In this document: positions 1 to 8,154 of the stretch, one piece after another | How positions within the stretch are numbered: position 1 is the stretch's first letter | Layout: every line of letters starts with the position of its first letter | Assembly: GCA_937902115.1 (NCBI GenBank) | Contig: CALGSR010000346.1 | Coordinates: 1-22,068, forward strand | Reading direction: 5' to 3' | Length of the DNA stretch: 22,068 nucleotides | From: an uncultured Bacillus sp. | GTDB taxonomy: Bacteria; Bacillota; Bacilli; Bacillales; Cytobacillaceae | The notes under the pieces: model-generated | Told to the model about the DNA's origin: nothing | Seen by the model: the letters and a program-made list of their open reading frames with translations, nothing else | Database searches by the model: none | Translations under genes and position numbers: made by a program

Positions 1-1
1 A

Positions 2-850
2 GAACTGGATGATGAATTACAAATGCGCACAGAGGATCTGGGGTACAGTCTGGAAAATGAACTCGACGAAGACGAAGAGGAGACATGGGAATATACAGAG
101 ATTCCGATTGCTGAATCTTTAAGCGATAGACAATCACTGTTTTCGATGCCTGAAGGGGAAGAAGAAAGGGTAGCGGAAGATGAAATCTATCAACCTTTTG
201 AGGTAGAAGCGCGGAAGGAAGCAGAGGCAGATGAAACATTAAAAAACTTGACTGAAGAATTGGAACGTGCGGAAAATCAAGCAGCCCCCTTGTATCATTA
301 CGATGAAGAAGAAGAAGAAGAGGAAGCAGCTGTGGAAACGTATGATCTCACCACTTTAGAAAGAGAAGAATTGATTGAGGAAGAGTACGAACAGCCTGTG
401 TTAGAAAAAGAGGAAAGCAAACCGACTGTAGTTCCGGAATTCTTCTTTACAGCAAAGCGTAATGAGCATGAGGACGTGCAAAATAATCATGAAGCGGCTC
501 CAGTTATCCCGCCTATAACGGGAACGCAGCCGGTAAATGAAACGCAGCCGGTTGAAGAACAGGAAGAATCTTCGGAAGAGGAAACAGCCCCGGCAAACGG
601 AAAGAAAAAAAAGTGGAAGAAGAAACAAAGTCTTTCCATTACCGAATTTCTTGCCCGCAAGGAAGAAACATCAGAGTCTCATACGAAAGTAAAAGTATGT
701 ATCGTACAAAAAGGTGACACGATTGATGTGTTATCGGATCGTTACGAAGTTTCAGTTACTCATTTACAAAGAGTGAATAATTTAGAAATCAGTCAAGATG
801 TGTTTGAAGGTCAGGTATTGTATATACCGGTTGTCCAAAATCAAAAATAA
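2..850 (+). CDS. spoVID: Spore coat morphogenetic protein SpoVID, C-terminal part (5' end outside window)
   Basis: The reading frame is open from base 2, so the gene starts upstream and 282 residues are visible. Most of the visible part is a very acidic, Glu-rich low-complexity region, then a short Lys-rich patch (about nt 600-630), then a C-terminal LysM domain (about nt 689-835, with VQKGDTIDVLSDRY and a closing QVLYIP). LysM domains bind peptidoglycan or related glycans. In Bacillus SpoVID sits on the forespore surface and drives coat encasement with SafA and SpoIVA (established knowledge). The gene identity rests on the acidic-middle plus C-terminal LysM layout and on ysxE and valS following directly, as in B. 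subtilis. The stop lies 25 bases before ysxE, suggesting one mother-cell operon. No frameshift is seen. Confidence 0.88.
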   Translation, partial: ELDDELQMRTEDLGYSLENELDEDEEETWEYTEIPIAESLSDRQSLFSMPEGEEERVAEDEIYQPFEVEARKEAEADETLKNLTEELERAENQAAPLYHYDEEEEEEEAAVETYDLTTLEREELIEEEYEQPVLEKEESKPTVVPEFFFTAKRNEHEDVQNNHEAAPVIPPITGTQPVNETQPVEEQEESSEEETAPANGKKKKWKKKQSLSITEFLARKEETSESHTKVKVCIVQKGDTIDVLSDRYEVSVTHLQRVNNLEISQDVFEGQVLYIPVVQNQK

Positions 851-875
851 GTCCCAATAACTGAGGGATGCAGAC

Positions 876-1916
876 ATGGTGGAAATGCTCAGCTTACAAA
901 GAATTACCTCGATATTAGAAAACTATCAAATAAAGCCTCATTATGTGGAGCAAATGGGCAAGGTGCAAAAGATCCATTCTAGTAAGGGCGATTTTATTTT
1001 AAAAAAAATCGATCCGCATCATGGAATTGACTTTATTAAATATGTACAAACCTTGTACCAAAAGGGTTATAATCGTATCGTTCCAATTTATCCGACAATA
1101 GACGGGCGAATCGCAGTTCTGGATAACCAGGAGCTTTACTATTTAATGCCCTTTCTTCCTGATGAAGAGAAGGGGGAGCGAAGCGATCGGCAGCAGCAGT
1201 TATTCCGTGAACTTGCTCGTCTTCATTCGATTTCCGCTAAAGAGATAAACATTGATAAGGAAGAACGAACGAAGCATTTTGAAAATATGATTATTCAAAT
1301 GGATCAAGAAGAAGAATTCCTTCTCAGTTTATTAGAGACATTTGAAAGAAAAGTATATATGTCCCCCTTTGAATTAATGTATTGTACGTATTATCACGAT
1401 TTTAATCAGGCGTTATCTTTTTCAAGAAAAAGGTTAGAAGAATGGTATGAAAAAACAAAGGAACAGGATAAGGTTCGTGTTGTCGTGATCCATGGCAAGT
1501 TCTCAAATGATCATTTTCTTTTGGATGAAAAGGGATATGGTTATTTTATTAACTTCGAAAGGGCACAAGTCGGACCACCCACCCATGATCTACTGCCGTA
1601 TTTAGCGAAATCACTTAGAGGTTGGCCGAAAAAGCATGAAGATTTGGTGGAGTGGCTTTACACGTATTTTAAGTATTTTCCTTTTAAAGAAGAGGAGCTG
1701 CAGCTGTTTTTGAGTTATATTGCCCATCCAGGGGCAGCGATCAAAACAGCAGAGCGTTTCTTCAAGGAAGGAAATAAGAAAAATGAGCTAAAGGCTGTCC
1801 AAAGTTTGCAAAAGGACTATTGGAATTTAAAGAATACAGAGTATTTAGTCAGCCGCATTGATGAAATTGAAAGACAGAAAAAACAACAAGAAGAAGCAGC
1901 CCGGGGCGAGCAATAA
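876..1916 (+). CDS. ysxE: Spore coat protein YsxE, CotS family, kinase-like fold
   Basis: A 346-residue protein starting at ATG 876, with a GAGGG ribosome site at 863-867. It has the layout of the CotS/YsxE family, which shares the aminoglycoside-phosphotransferase fold. An N-lobe Lys (in DFILKKI) is kept. The catalytic loop, normally HGDxxxxN, reads HGKFSNDH (residues 206-213), so the catalytic Asp is Lys208 and the metal-binding Asn is His213. The DFG-equivalent Asp is Asn226 (INFERA). This suggests a non-catalytic pseudokinase scaffold in the coat, an inference from these residues. The gene follows spoVID by 25 bases and ends inside a terminator hairpin, so the two are probably co-transcribed during sporulation. 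Length is normal for the family and no lesion is visible. Confidence 0.88.
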   Translation: MVEMLSLQRITSILENYQIKPHYVEQMGKVQKIHSSKGDFILKKIDPHHGIDFIKYVQTLYQKGYNRIVPIYPTIDGRIAVLDNQELYYLMPFLPDEEKGERSDRQQQLFRELARLHSISAKEINIDKEERTKHFENMIIQMDQEEEFLLSLLETFERKVYMSPFELMYCTYYHDFNQALSFSRKRLEEWYEKTKEQDKVRVVVIHGKFSNDHFLLDEKGYGYFINFERAQVGPPTHDLLPYLAKSLRGWPKKHEDLVEWLYTYFKYFPFKEEELQLFLSYIAHPGAAIKTAERFFKEGNKKNELKAVQSLQKDYWNLKNTEYLVSRIDEIERQKKQQEEAARGEQ

Positions 1917-1930
1917 GTTCCGGGCTTTTT
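1898..1930 (+). terminator. Rho-independent terminator of spoVID-ysxE
   Basis: The arm AGCCCGG (1898-1904) pairs with CCGGGCT (1920-1926) and is followed by T residues to 1930. The stem includes the last codons and stop of ysxE. The opposite-strand gene ends at 1929, so the two genes converge here. On the minus strand the hairpin lacks a good T-tract. Confidence 0.75.
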
Positions 1931-2123
1931 AGAGAATATCAAAATGAAGTGCAATCGTCAGGGCGATTAAGATAAGTAAGAAAAGAACATCAAATATCGT
2001 TGGGATAATAATGACTCGTATTCCTTGAAAAACGCAGAATGGAACGGCAAACTGGCAACAGACTCCTCTAACTTTTTTTGCCCATGGCGGCAATGTATAT
2101 GGATTATAATGCCTCTTTTTCAT
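1929..2123 (-). CDS. Small conserved-looking membrane protein, function unknown
   Basis: A 64-residue protein with a strong ribosome site (AAAGGAG at 2131-2137 on the minus strand, 7 bases before ATG), which argues for a real gene. The N terminus is basic and aromatic (MKKRHYNPYTLPPWAKKVRG), followed by VCCQFAVPF with two adjacent Cys. The C-terminal half (about residues 37-60) is one strong hydrophobic segment. The basic N terminus would place the C terminus outside under the positive-inside rule. I recall similar short proteins beside valS in other Bacillus genomes but cannot name a family. It is convergent with ysxE. No promoter is clear. Confidence 0.75.
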   Translation of the reverse strand: MKKRHYNPYTLPPWAKKVRGVCCQFAVPFCVFQGIRVIIIPTIFDVLFLLILIALTIALHFDIL

Positions 2124-2202
2124 ACCTCTTCTCCTTTCATCAACAAATCCTTACTCCCATTTTATGTGCCAAGTTATGGATAAGTGTCATTCTTTTCTAA
2201 TT

Positions 2203-2278
2203 CTTATTCATAATGGGACAAGGGACCGGGTTCACTGTCCCATTTCTGAATCATAAGCGGCGTGCTTATAATGAATAA
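2203..2278. repeat. Palindromic intergenic repeat element (REP/MITE-like)
   Basis: The central perfect 9-bp arms AATGGGACA (2212-2220) and TGTCCCATT (2236-2244) enclose 15 bases. A second hairpin, ATAAGC (2253-2258) and GCTTAT (2264-2269), lies beside it. The whole is bounded by TTATTCAT (2204-2211) and ATGAATAA (2271-2278), an 8-bp terminal inverted repeat. The GGGACA...TGTCCC core resembles short palindromes I remember as dispersed in Bacillus intergenic regions. That it is dispersed in this genome is inference. Confidence 0.55.
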
Positions 2279-2333
2279 CTCGCCCCAAAATAGGCAATAA
2301 TTGAAGAAAATGCAAAAAACAAAGGGATCCTTA

Positions 2334-2363
2334 TTGACGTTCATCCCACTTCTTCGGTAATAT
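2334..2363 (+). promoter_or_regulatory. Candidate sigma-A promoter for the valS leader
   Basis: The -35 TTGACG (2334-2339, 5/6 to consensus) and -10 TAATAT (2358-2363, 4/6) are separated by 18 bases. Transcription would start near 2370, just before the T-box stem I sequence, which fits a T-box regulated gene. Confidence 0.55.
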
Positions 2364-2400
2364 AAAGTAGATTTGATTCAATTACATAATCAAGCTTTGA

Positions 2401-2640
2401 CAGGGAAGAGTACAATGCATCCTTGCTTTTAGAGAGGAAAATCAACTGCTGAAAGATTTTCTAAGCGAGACAATTGGAAGGTCGCCCTTGAGCTTCTTTC
2501 GCGAAAGAAAGATTTTTCTAGTAGTGAAAGACGGACAAACCGTTATCGATTTAAGCGCCAGCAGTTTATTTCTGTTGGAAAAAAGGTGGTACCGCGAACT
2601 TCAAACTCCATTCGTCCTTTTATGGTGATTGGGGTTTTTT
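2401..2640 (+). promoter_or_regulatory. T-box riboswitch leader (tRNA-Val) of valS
   Basis: The T-box core AGGTGGTACCGCG is at 2584-2596. Stem I signatures are AGTA (2409-2412), AGAGA at 2431 and a GCTGAAAG loop element (2448-2455) between GAAAATC and GATTTTC. A GTC triplet at 2481-2483, after GGAAG, is the likely valine specifier. The antiterminator can form by pairing AAAAGG (2581-2586) with CCTTTT (2616-2621). The competing terminator pairs AAACTCCA (2603-2610) with TGGGGTTT (2630-2637), with T residues following. Uncharged tRNA-Val should favour antitermination and valS expression. The exact specifier assignment is less certain than the T-box itself. Confidence 0.92.
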
Positions 2641-2767
2641 ATTTTGTCTGCAAACAGCAACCAAAAAGATACGGTTTGTTTCGCTGCATGAAGACCGTTT
2701 GTGCCAAACAATTCGTGGTCTTGCTTCATTGTATGAACGAGGATTGCAATTTAGGAGGAATAAGTGA

Positions 2768-5413
2768 ATGGAAGAAAAAGAATTATCAATGCCAACGAAA
2801 TATGATCCAAAGGCCGTTGAAGACGGCAGATATCAATGGTGGCTCAATGGAAAGTTTTTTGAAGCACAGGATGATCAAGAAAAAGAGCCGTATACCATCG
2901 TCATTCCACCACCGAATGTAACGGGAAAACTGCACTTAGGTCATGCTTGGGATACAACTTTACAGGATATTTTAACGAGAATGAAACGAATGCAGGGCTA
3001 TGATGTCCTCTGGCTGCCGGGAATGGACCATGCCGGGATTGCGACACAGGCTAAAGTGGAAGCAAAATTGCGTGAAGAAGGCAAAAGCCGCTATGATTTA
3101 GGGCGTGAAAAGTTCCTTGAACAAACATGGGCTTGGAAGGAAGAATATGCCGGCTTTATCCGTGAGCAATGGGCGAAGCTTGGCCTTGGACTTGATTATA
3201 CACGTGAGCGCTTCACAATGGATGAGGGACTGTCCAAAGCGGTTCGCGAAGTATTTGTAAAGCTATATGAAAAAGATCTTATTTACCGCGGTGAATACAT
3301 CATTAACTGGGATCCGGCAACAAAAACGGCAATCTCAGATATCGAGGTTATATATAAAGACGTACAGGGTGCCTTTTATCATATGAATTATCCGCTTTCC
3401 GACGGTTCCGGTTCAATTGAAATCGCGACAACCCGTCCGGAAACGATGCTTGGCGATACTGCGGTTGCTGTGCATCCGGAAGATGAACGCTATAAGCATT
3501 TAATCGGAAAAACCGTGATTCTGCCGATTGTCGGCCGTGAAATTCCGATTGTCGGCGATGATTATGTCGATATGGAATTCGGTTCCGGGGCTGTGAAAAT
3601 TACCCCTGCTCATGACCCGAATGACTTTGAAGTCGGCAACCGCCACAATTTAGAGCGTGTATTAGTGATGAATGAAGACGGGACAATGAACGAGCGCGCC
3701 GGCAAATACGAAGGCATGGATCGTTTCGAATGCCGCAAACAAATTGTCAAAGATCTTCAAGAGCAGGGTGTTCTCTTTAAAATTGAAGACCATCTGCACT
3801 CTGTCGGCCATTCTGAGCGCAGCGGTGCTGTAGTGGAACCATATCTTTCCACCCAATGGTTTGTTAAAATGCAGCCATTAGCAGACCAAGCGATCGAATT
3901 CCAGCAAAAAGAAGGCAAGGTTCAATTTGTACCGGACCGTTTTGAAAAAACATACCTGCGCTGGATGGAAAACATCCGCGATTGGTGTATTTCCCGTCAA
4001 CTTTGGTGGGGACACCGCATTCCTGCTTGGTATCATAAGGAAACAGGTGAGGTCTATGTAAATCAAGAGCCGCCGGCAGATATTGAAAACTGGGAACAGG
4101 ACAAAGATGTCCTTGATACATGGTTTAGTTCAGCGCTTTGGCCATTCTCAACATTAGGCTGGCCAGAAAAGGATGCAGCAGATTTCAACCGCTACTATCC
4201 AACTGCTGCTCTAGTAACTGGCTATGATATCATTTTCTTCTGGGTATCACGGATGATTTTCCAAGGAATTGAATTTACAGGACAGCGTCCATTTAAGGAT
4301 GTATTGATCCACGGTTTAATTCGTGATGCAGAGGGCAGAAAAATGAGTAAGTCATTAGGCAACGGAGTGGATCCGATGGATGTCATCGACCAATACGGTG
4401 CTGACGCCTTGCGCTATTTCTTAGCAACAGGTTCATCTCCAGGCCAAGATTTGCGTTTCAGTATGGAAAAAATCGAATCAACGTGGAACTTTGCCAATAA
4501 AATCTGGAATGCTTCCCGTTTTGCTTTAATGAATATGGCGGGATTAACCCATGATGAGATTGATTTAAGCGGTAAAAAATCAGTGGCCGATAAATGGATT
4601 TTAACGCGCCTAAATGAAACGATAGAAACCGTTACAAGACTTTCCGACCGCTATGAATTCGGTGAAGTCGGCCGTGTCCTTTACAACTTCATTTGGGATG
4701 AATTCTGTGACTGGTATATTGAAATGGCGAAACTGCCGCTCTATGGCGAAGATGAAGCAGCGAAGAAAACAACTCGTTCAATCCTTGCTTATGTACTAGA
4801 TAACATCATGCGCCTTTTACATCCGTTCATGCCATTCATTACAGAAGAAATCTGGCAAAACTTGCCGCATGCAGGAGAATCAATTACAGTGGCAAAATGG
4901 CCGCAAAGCAATCCGGAATTAACGGATGTACAGGCAGCAGAGGAAATGAAGCTGTTAGTAGAAATCATCCGCTCTGTACGGAACAGCCGTGCCGAAGTCA
5001 ACACGCCAATGAGCAAAAAAATCAAAATGATCTTGAAGGCAAAAGACGAAGCGGTTCTTGCTACACTGGAAAATAACCGTGCCTATTTAGAACGTTTCTG
5101 TAATCCGGAAGAGCTATCTTTAGCAACAGAAGTAACGATTCCGGACAAAGCGATGACATCAATTGTTACCGGTGCGGAAATTATCCTGCCGCTTGAAGGA
5201 TTAATTAATCTTGATGAAGAAATCGCCCGTTTGCAAAAGGAATGGGATAAACTAAATAAAGAAGTAGAGCGCGTGCAAAAGAAATTAAGTAATGAAGGCT
5301 TTGTTAAAAAAGCACCAGCAAAGGTAATTGAAGAAGAAAAAGTGAAAGAAAAAGACTACACAGAAAAAAGAGCAGCTGTGGAAGTACGGATTAAAGAATT
5401 AAAAGGCGAATAA
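2768..5413 (+). CDS. valS: Valine--tRNA ligase (ValRS)
   Basis: An 881-residue class Ia aminoacyl-tRNA synthetase that charges tRNA-Val in the cytosol. The start ATG 2768 has AGGAGG at 2753-2758. Visible elements in order: the HIGH-type motif HLGH (residues 56-59) after PPPNVTGKL; the CP1 editing domain with the TTRPET segment (about 221-226), which clears mischarged threonine; the KMSKS loop (525-529); the tRNA anticodon-binding helical domain (roughly 600-760); and the C-terminal coiled coil typical of ValRS (about 810-881, rich in Glu/Lys/Leu). Length matches bacterial ValRS. It is preceded by a T-box leader, so expression should follow tRNA-Val charging. folC follows 82 bases after the stop, with a hairpin between. 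No defects are seen. Confidence 0.98.
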   Translation: MEEKELSMPTKYDPKAVEDGRYQWWLNGKFFEAQDDQEKEPYTIVIPPPNVTGKLHLGHAWDTTLQDILTRMKRMQGYDVLWLPGMDHAGIATQAKVEAKLREEGKSRYDLGREKFLEQTWAWKEEYAGFIREQWAKLGLGLDYTRERFTMDEGLSKAVREVFVKLYEKDLIYRGEYIINWDPATKTAISDIEVIYKDVQGAFYHMNYPLSDGSGSIEIATTRPETMLGDTAVAVHPEDERYKHLIGKTVILPIVGREIPIVGDDYVDMEFGSGAVKITPAHDPNDFEVGNRHNLERVLVMNEDGTMNERAGKYEGMDRFECRKQIVKDLQEQGVLFKIEDHLHSVGHSERSGAVVEPYLSTQWFVKMQPLADQAIEFQQKEGKVQFVPDRFEKTYLRWMENIRDWCISRQLWWGHRIPAWYHKETGEVYVNQEPPADIENWEQDKDVLDTWFSSALWPFSTLGWPEKDAADFNRYYPTAALVTGYDIIFFWVSRMIFQGIEFTGQRPFKDVLIHGLIRDAEGRKMSKSLGNGVDPMDVIDQYGADALRYFLATGSSPGQDLRFSMEKIESTWNFANKIWNASRFALMNMAGLTHDEIDLSGKKSVADKWILTRLNETIETVTRLSDRYEFGEVGRVLYNFIWDEFCDWYIEMAKLPLYGEDEAAKKTTRSILAYVLDNIMRLLHPFMPFITEEIWQNLPHAGESITVAKWPQSNPELTDVQAAEEMKLLVEIIRSVRNSRAEVNTPMSKKIKMILKAKDEAVLATLENNRAYLERFCNPEELSLATEVTIPDKAMTSIVTGAEIILPLEGLINLDEEIARLQKEWDKLNKEVERVQKKLSNEGFVKKAPAKVIEEEKVKEKDYTEKRAAVEVRIKELKGE

Positions 5414-5422
5414 ATTAATGTG

Positions 5423-5450
5423 GAGGCTGAACCTATTAACGGTTCGCCTC
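5423..5450 (+). terminator. Hairpin between valS and folC, weak terminator or attenuator
   Basis: GAGGCTGAACC (5423-5433) pairs with GGTTCGCCTC (5441-5450) with one bulged base and a 7-base loop. The downstream tract TTCTGTTTA is only moderately T-rich, so partial termination or mRNA stabilisation is more likely than a full stop. Confidence 0.5.
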
Positions 5451-5495
5451 TTCTGTTTAAAAAATAAGCTTTACACTTTGTTAGGAGTGACAGCT

Positions 5496-6809
5496 ATGTT
5501 TTCTACATATGAAGAAGCTATTTCGTGGGTCGAATCCCGCTTAATGCTTGGGATTAAGCCTGGTTTAATGCGGATGGAATGGATGATGGAGCGTCTCGGT
5601 CATCCGGAACGAAAATTAAAGGCTGTTCACGTCGGAGGAACAAATGGAAAGGGTTCAACATTGACCTACTTACGCTCGATTCTCGAACAAGCAGGCTATG
5701 TAACAGGGACCTTTACATCGCCGTATATTGAACAATTTAATGAGCGTATTAGTGTGAATGGGCAGCCAATTTCAGACGCTGAAATCCTTGAACTGGTCAA
5801 TGTCATTTATCCACTTGCCACCGAACTTGATGATACAGAGGATGGTGGGGCGACTGAATTTGAAATTATTACCGCGATGGTCTTGTATTATTTTGCCGAA
5901 GTGCACCCGGTTGATATTGCGATTATTGAGGTAGGGCTCGGCGGCCGGTTTGACTCGACGAATATATTGCAGCCGTTGTTGTCCATCATCACCAATATCG
6001 GGCTTGACCATGTGAAGATTTTAGGCTCGACACATAAAGAAATTGCTTTCGAGAAGGCAGGGATCATCAAACAGGGAACAAGTTTGATTTCCGCTGTGAG
6101 TCAGGAGGAAGCACAGGCAGTTATTTTACAAGAGGCGGAAAAGAAGGAAGCGGCTGTTTACCTGTTAAACGATCAGTTTACTATAATCGATCATCATTCC
6201 CTCGCTAGTGGGGAAAGATTCACGTGGCAATATGAAGATAAGATGATTCGCGACATATCAATTTCAATGTATGGGAAGCACCAGACAGAAAATGCTTCAT
6301 TGGCGATTATGGCAATACAGCTTTTGCAAAAAGAACATTCACTGAAGATTACAGAGCAACATCTGCGCGATGGGCTGAAGAACGCCCACTGGCCGGGCCG
6401 ATTTGAAATCGTATCGAAACAGCCTGTTGTCATTCTTGATGGGGCTCATAACGAGGAAGGGATTGCCGTCTTAACGACCGAATTGAAAAAGCGTTACCAT
6501 GACCGTAATCTAAAGATTATTTTCTCAGCATTAGGGGATAAAAGTCTTGATAAAATGGTAGCGAAGCTCGATGATATTGCTGGCAAAATCACCTTTGTAA
6601 CCTTTGAGCATCCCCGTGCAACAACAGCAGAAAATCTGTACAATTTAAGCTCCTCGAAGAATAAGCATAAACAAGAGGACTGGCAGCAGGCACTTACAGA
6701 GGAGTTTCAAACACAAAAGGAAAACGACATTCTTGTTATAACCGGGTCGCTTTATTTTATTAAGCAGGTGAAGGAGTTATTGAAGACCATGCTGATTCGT
6801 CAATGCTAG
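5496..6809 (+). CDS. folC: Bifunctional folylpolyglutamate synthase / dihydrofolate synthase
   Basis: A 437-residue Mur-ligase-fold enzyme that adds glutamate to folates (and to dihydropteroate in bifunctional forms) using ATP. The P-loop GGTNGKGST is at residues 47-55. The segment after it (YVTGTFTSPYIEQFNERI) and EVGLGGRFDSTNI match the conserved FolC core. The C-terminal ligase domain starts near HWPGRFEIV and has the conserved ILDGAHNEEG. The start at ATG 5496 is chosen because AGGAG (5483-5487) lies 8 bases upstream and the protein then begins MFSTYEEAISWV. The frame is open back to 5418 but nothing supports a start there. In B. subtilis folC also follows valS. It ends just before a strong bidirectional terminator. 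Confidence 0.96.
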   Translation: MFSTYEEAISWVESRLMLGIKPGLMRMEWMMERLGHPERKLKAVHVGGTNGKGSTLTYLRSILEQAGYVTGTFTSPYIEQFNERISVNGQPISDAEILELVNVIYPLATELDDTEDGGATEFEIITAMVLYYFAEVHPVDIAIIEVGLGGRFDSTNILQPLLSIITNIGLDHVKILGSTHKEIAFEKAGIIKQGTSLISAVSQEEAQAVILQEAEKKEAAVYLLNDQFTIIDHHSLASGERFTWQYEDKMIRDISISMYGKHQTENASLAIMAIQLLQKEHSLKITEQHLRDGLKNAHWPGRFEIVSKQPVVILDGAHNEEGIAVLTTELKKRYHDRNLKIIFSALGDKSLDKMVAKLDDIAGKITFVTFEHPRATTAENLYNLSSSKNKHKQEDWQQALTEEFQTQKENDILVITGSLYFIKQVKELLKTMLIRQC

Positions 6810-6810
6810 G

Positions 6811-6852
6811 CTTCAAAAGGCTGCGGTAATGGATTGCCGCAGCTTTTTGAAG
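6811..6852. terminator. Bidirectional Rho-independent terminator between folC and the leftward pilin operon
   Basis: Two 19-base arms (6811-6829 and 6834-6852) pair fully with only two G-U wobbles around a TGGA tetraloop. The core is GCTGCGG/CCGCAGC, flanked by A-run and T-run on each side, so it can stop transcription from both strands. It separates the housekeeping genes from the T4P locus. Confidence 0.93.
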
Positions 6853-6855
6853 TAA

Positions 6856-8154
6856 TTATTGATAGTCGGTAGATATGATCGTTGCATTATTAGCAAGGGT
6901 TTGCGGTTCTAATGTCAATTGAGCATCACCATTATTAACATGATTAAGTGGAGGGCAGCCTGCCGCGTTATAAGCCTCCGAGTCTTCTAGATAAGAATAG
7001 ATTCCTTCATCAGAATTCCCTAATAATATTGATAAAACTCGATTTAAGACTACATCTAAAACTGATCTTTTAAGCTTAATCTTTCCTCCAACACATATTT
7101 TTGACTCCCCTTGTATTCCTATTTCTTTTGGTTCAAAGGTTGCATCTCCATTAATGTTGATAATACTATTTTGTTTAATCCCATCATCTATTGTCCCAAA
7201 ATTTGCATCTCCATTAATGTTGATAATGCTATTTTGTTTAATCCCGTCATCTATCGTACCGAAATTTGCATCTCCATTAATGTTGATAATGCTATTTTGT
7301 TTAATTCCGCCTTCTATTGTTCCAAAATTCGCAGTTCCATTAATATTGATAATAGTATTTTGTTTAATTCCGCCGCTTATTTTCCCAAAATCCGCGTCTC
7401 CATTAATGTCAATTCTACTTTCTTGTTTGATCCCGCCGGTAATCGTGGTTCCGGAACCGATTTGAGCATTTCCATTAATGTATATGTCTGTCTTTTTCGG
7501 CTCCTCTATAAAACCCGAAAAAATAGCAGTACCCGGGATATTTTCGTATAAACAACCATCGCCAAGAAGAGTATTTTCTGTGTAGGTACAACTATTTAAT
7601 CCGGAAGGTATTGGCAGATCATCATTTCCGTTACCCGGAGTATTCATATCTTTAATTAATTTCTCTATTGAAAGTTCTATTGTTGCATCAATTGTCTGTT
7701 GAGTATCTGAGTTTTTAATGCCTGTACTGGCTATTTCAATTAAGACTTTTTGTTCATCAGAAGAGACATTTTTAATGTTAATATTATATTCTGCATCATC
7801 GGCGATTGAGTATTGAACGTTATTTTCTAAATCATTAATTAATTTCTCTTTAGTGAGTATGTTTTTGAGATTTTTAATAGCTTTTACCTTTTGATCGTAA
7901 GTATCATTATTCGGATCATTGATAGCTGATTCAATTAGTCGATAAGTTTTTTCCTTAAAGTGATTTTGATAATATCGAACACCCATTTCAGCCAAATCAA
8001 CTGCTTGCATTTCTTTTTCTGTTTTATTTACCTGTTTCGTATTGGTAAGAGCGGAGCTAACAATCGATAGTCCTAATACGAAAAAAACGGTAATCATTAA
8101 TAAAACAATGACTAATGAAGAGCCATTTTGATTACGTAAATTCAATTTATCCAC
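6856..8154 (-). CDS. Large PilX/GspK-like minor pilin with tandem beta-solenoid repeats
   Basis: A 432-residue protein, last gene of the leftward minor-pilin operon. The N terminus has a prepilin-like Gly followed by SSLVIVLLMITVFF, a hydrophobic helix, then a coiled-coil-like stretch. The residue at +5 is Ile, not Glu. Loss of Glu5 is typical of GspK and some PilX proteins, which cap the pilus tip (established). Residues about 224-338 hold imperfect 21-residue repeats (GIKQNSIININGDANFG type) expected to fold as a parallel beta-solenoid. Four other Cys could form disulfides. The annotated GTG (8152-8154) directly abuts the upstream stop and lacks its own ribosome site. TTG at 8143-8145 has AGGTGG 5 bases upstream and may be the true start (429 residues). 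A tip adhesin role is inference. Confidence 0.8.
   Translation of the reverse strand: MDKLNLRNQNGSSLVIVLLMITVFFVLGLSIVSSALTNTKQVNKTEKEMQAVDLAEMGVRYYQNHFKEKTYRLIESAINDPNNDTYDQKVKAIKNLKNILTKEKLINDLENNVQYSIADDAEYNINIKNVSSDEQKVLIEIASTGIKNSDTQQTIDATIELSIEKLIKDMNTPGNGNDDLPIPSGLNSCTYTENTLLGDGCLYENIPGTAIFSGFIEEPKKTDIYINGNAQIGSGTTITGGIKQESRIDINGDADFGKISGGIKQNTIININGTANFGTIEGGIKQNSIININGDANFGTIDDGIKQNSIININGDANFGTIDDGIKQNSIININGDATFEPKEIGIQGESKICVGGKIKLKRSVLDVVLNRVLSILLGNSDEGIYSYLEDSEAYNAAGCPPLNHVNNGDAQLTLEPQTLANNATIISTDYQ
7141..7485 (-). repeat. 63-bp tandem repeats inside the PilX-like gene
   Basis: Equivalent positions recur at 7141, 7204, 7267, 7330 and 7393, exactly 63 bases apart, with a further degenerate copy starting near 7462. 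The two central copies (7204 and 7267) encode the same 21 residues. Outer copies diverge increasingly. The frame is kept, so copy number could change without disrupting the protein. Confidence 0.93.

Noticed and set aside
2586..2921. 111-codon plus-strand frame overlapping the T-box and the valS start
   Set aside because: It begins inside the T-box sequence and overlaps valS in another frame. Its sequence is explained by the leader RNA.
7141..7485. Regular 63-bp repeats considered as a CRISPR array
   Set aside because: There are no unique spacers between conserved direct repeats. The entire unit repeats in frame and encodes a clear protein motif.
7111..7551. Open frame of 146 codons on the plus strand across the 63-bp repeats, and a second one at 7154-7465
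   Set aside because: Both are repeat-derived shadows of the minus-strand pilin gene, with Ile/Ser/Asn-biased translation and no ribosome site.
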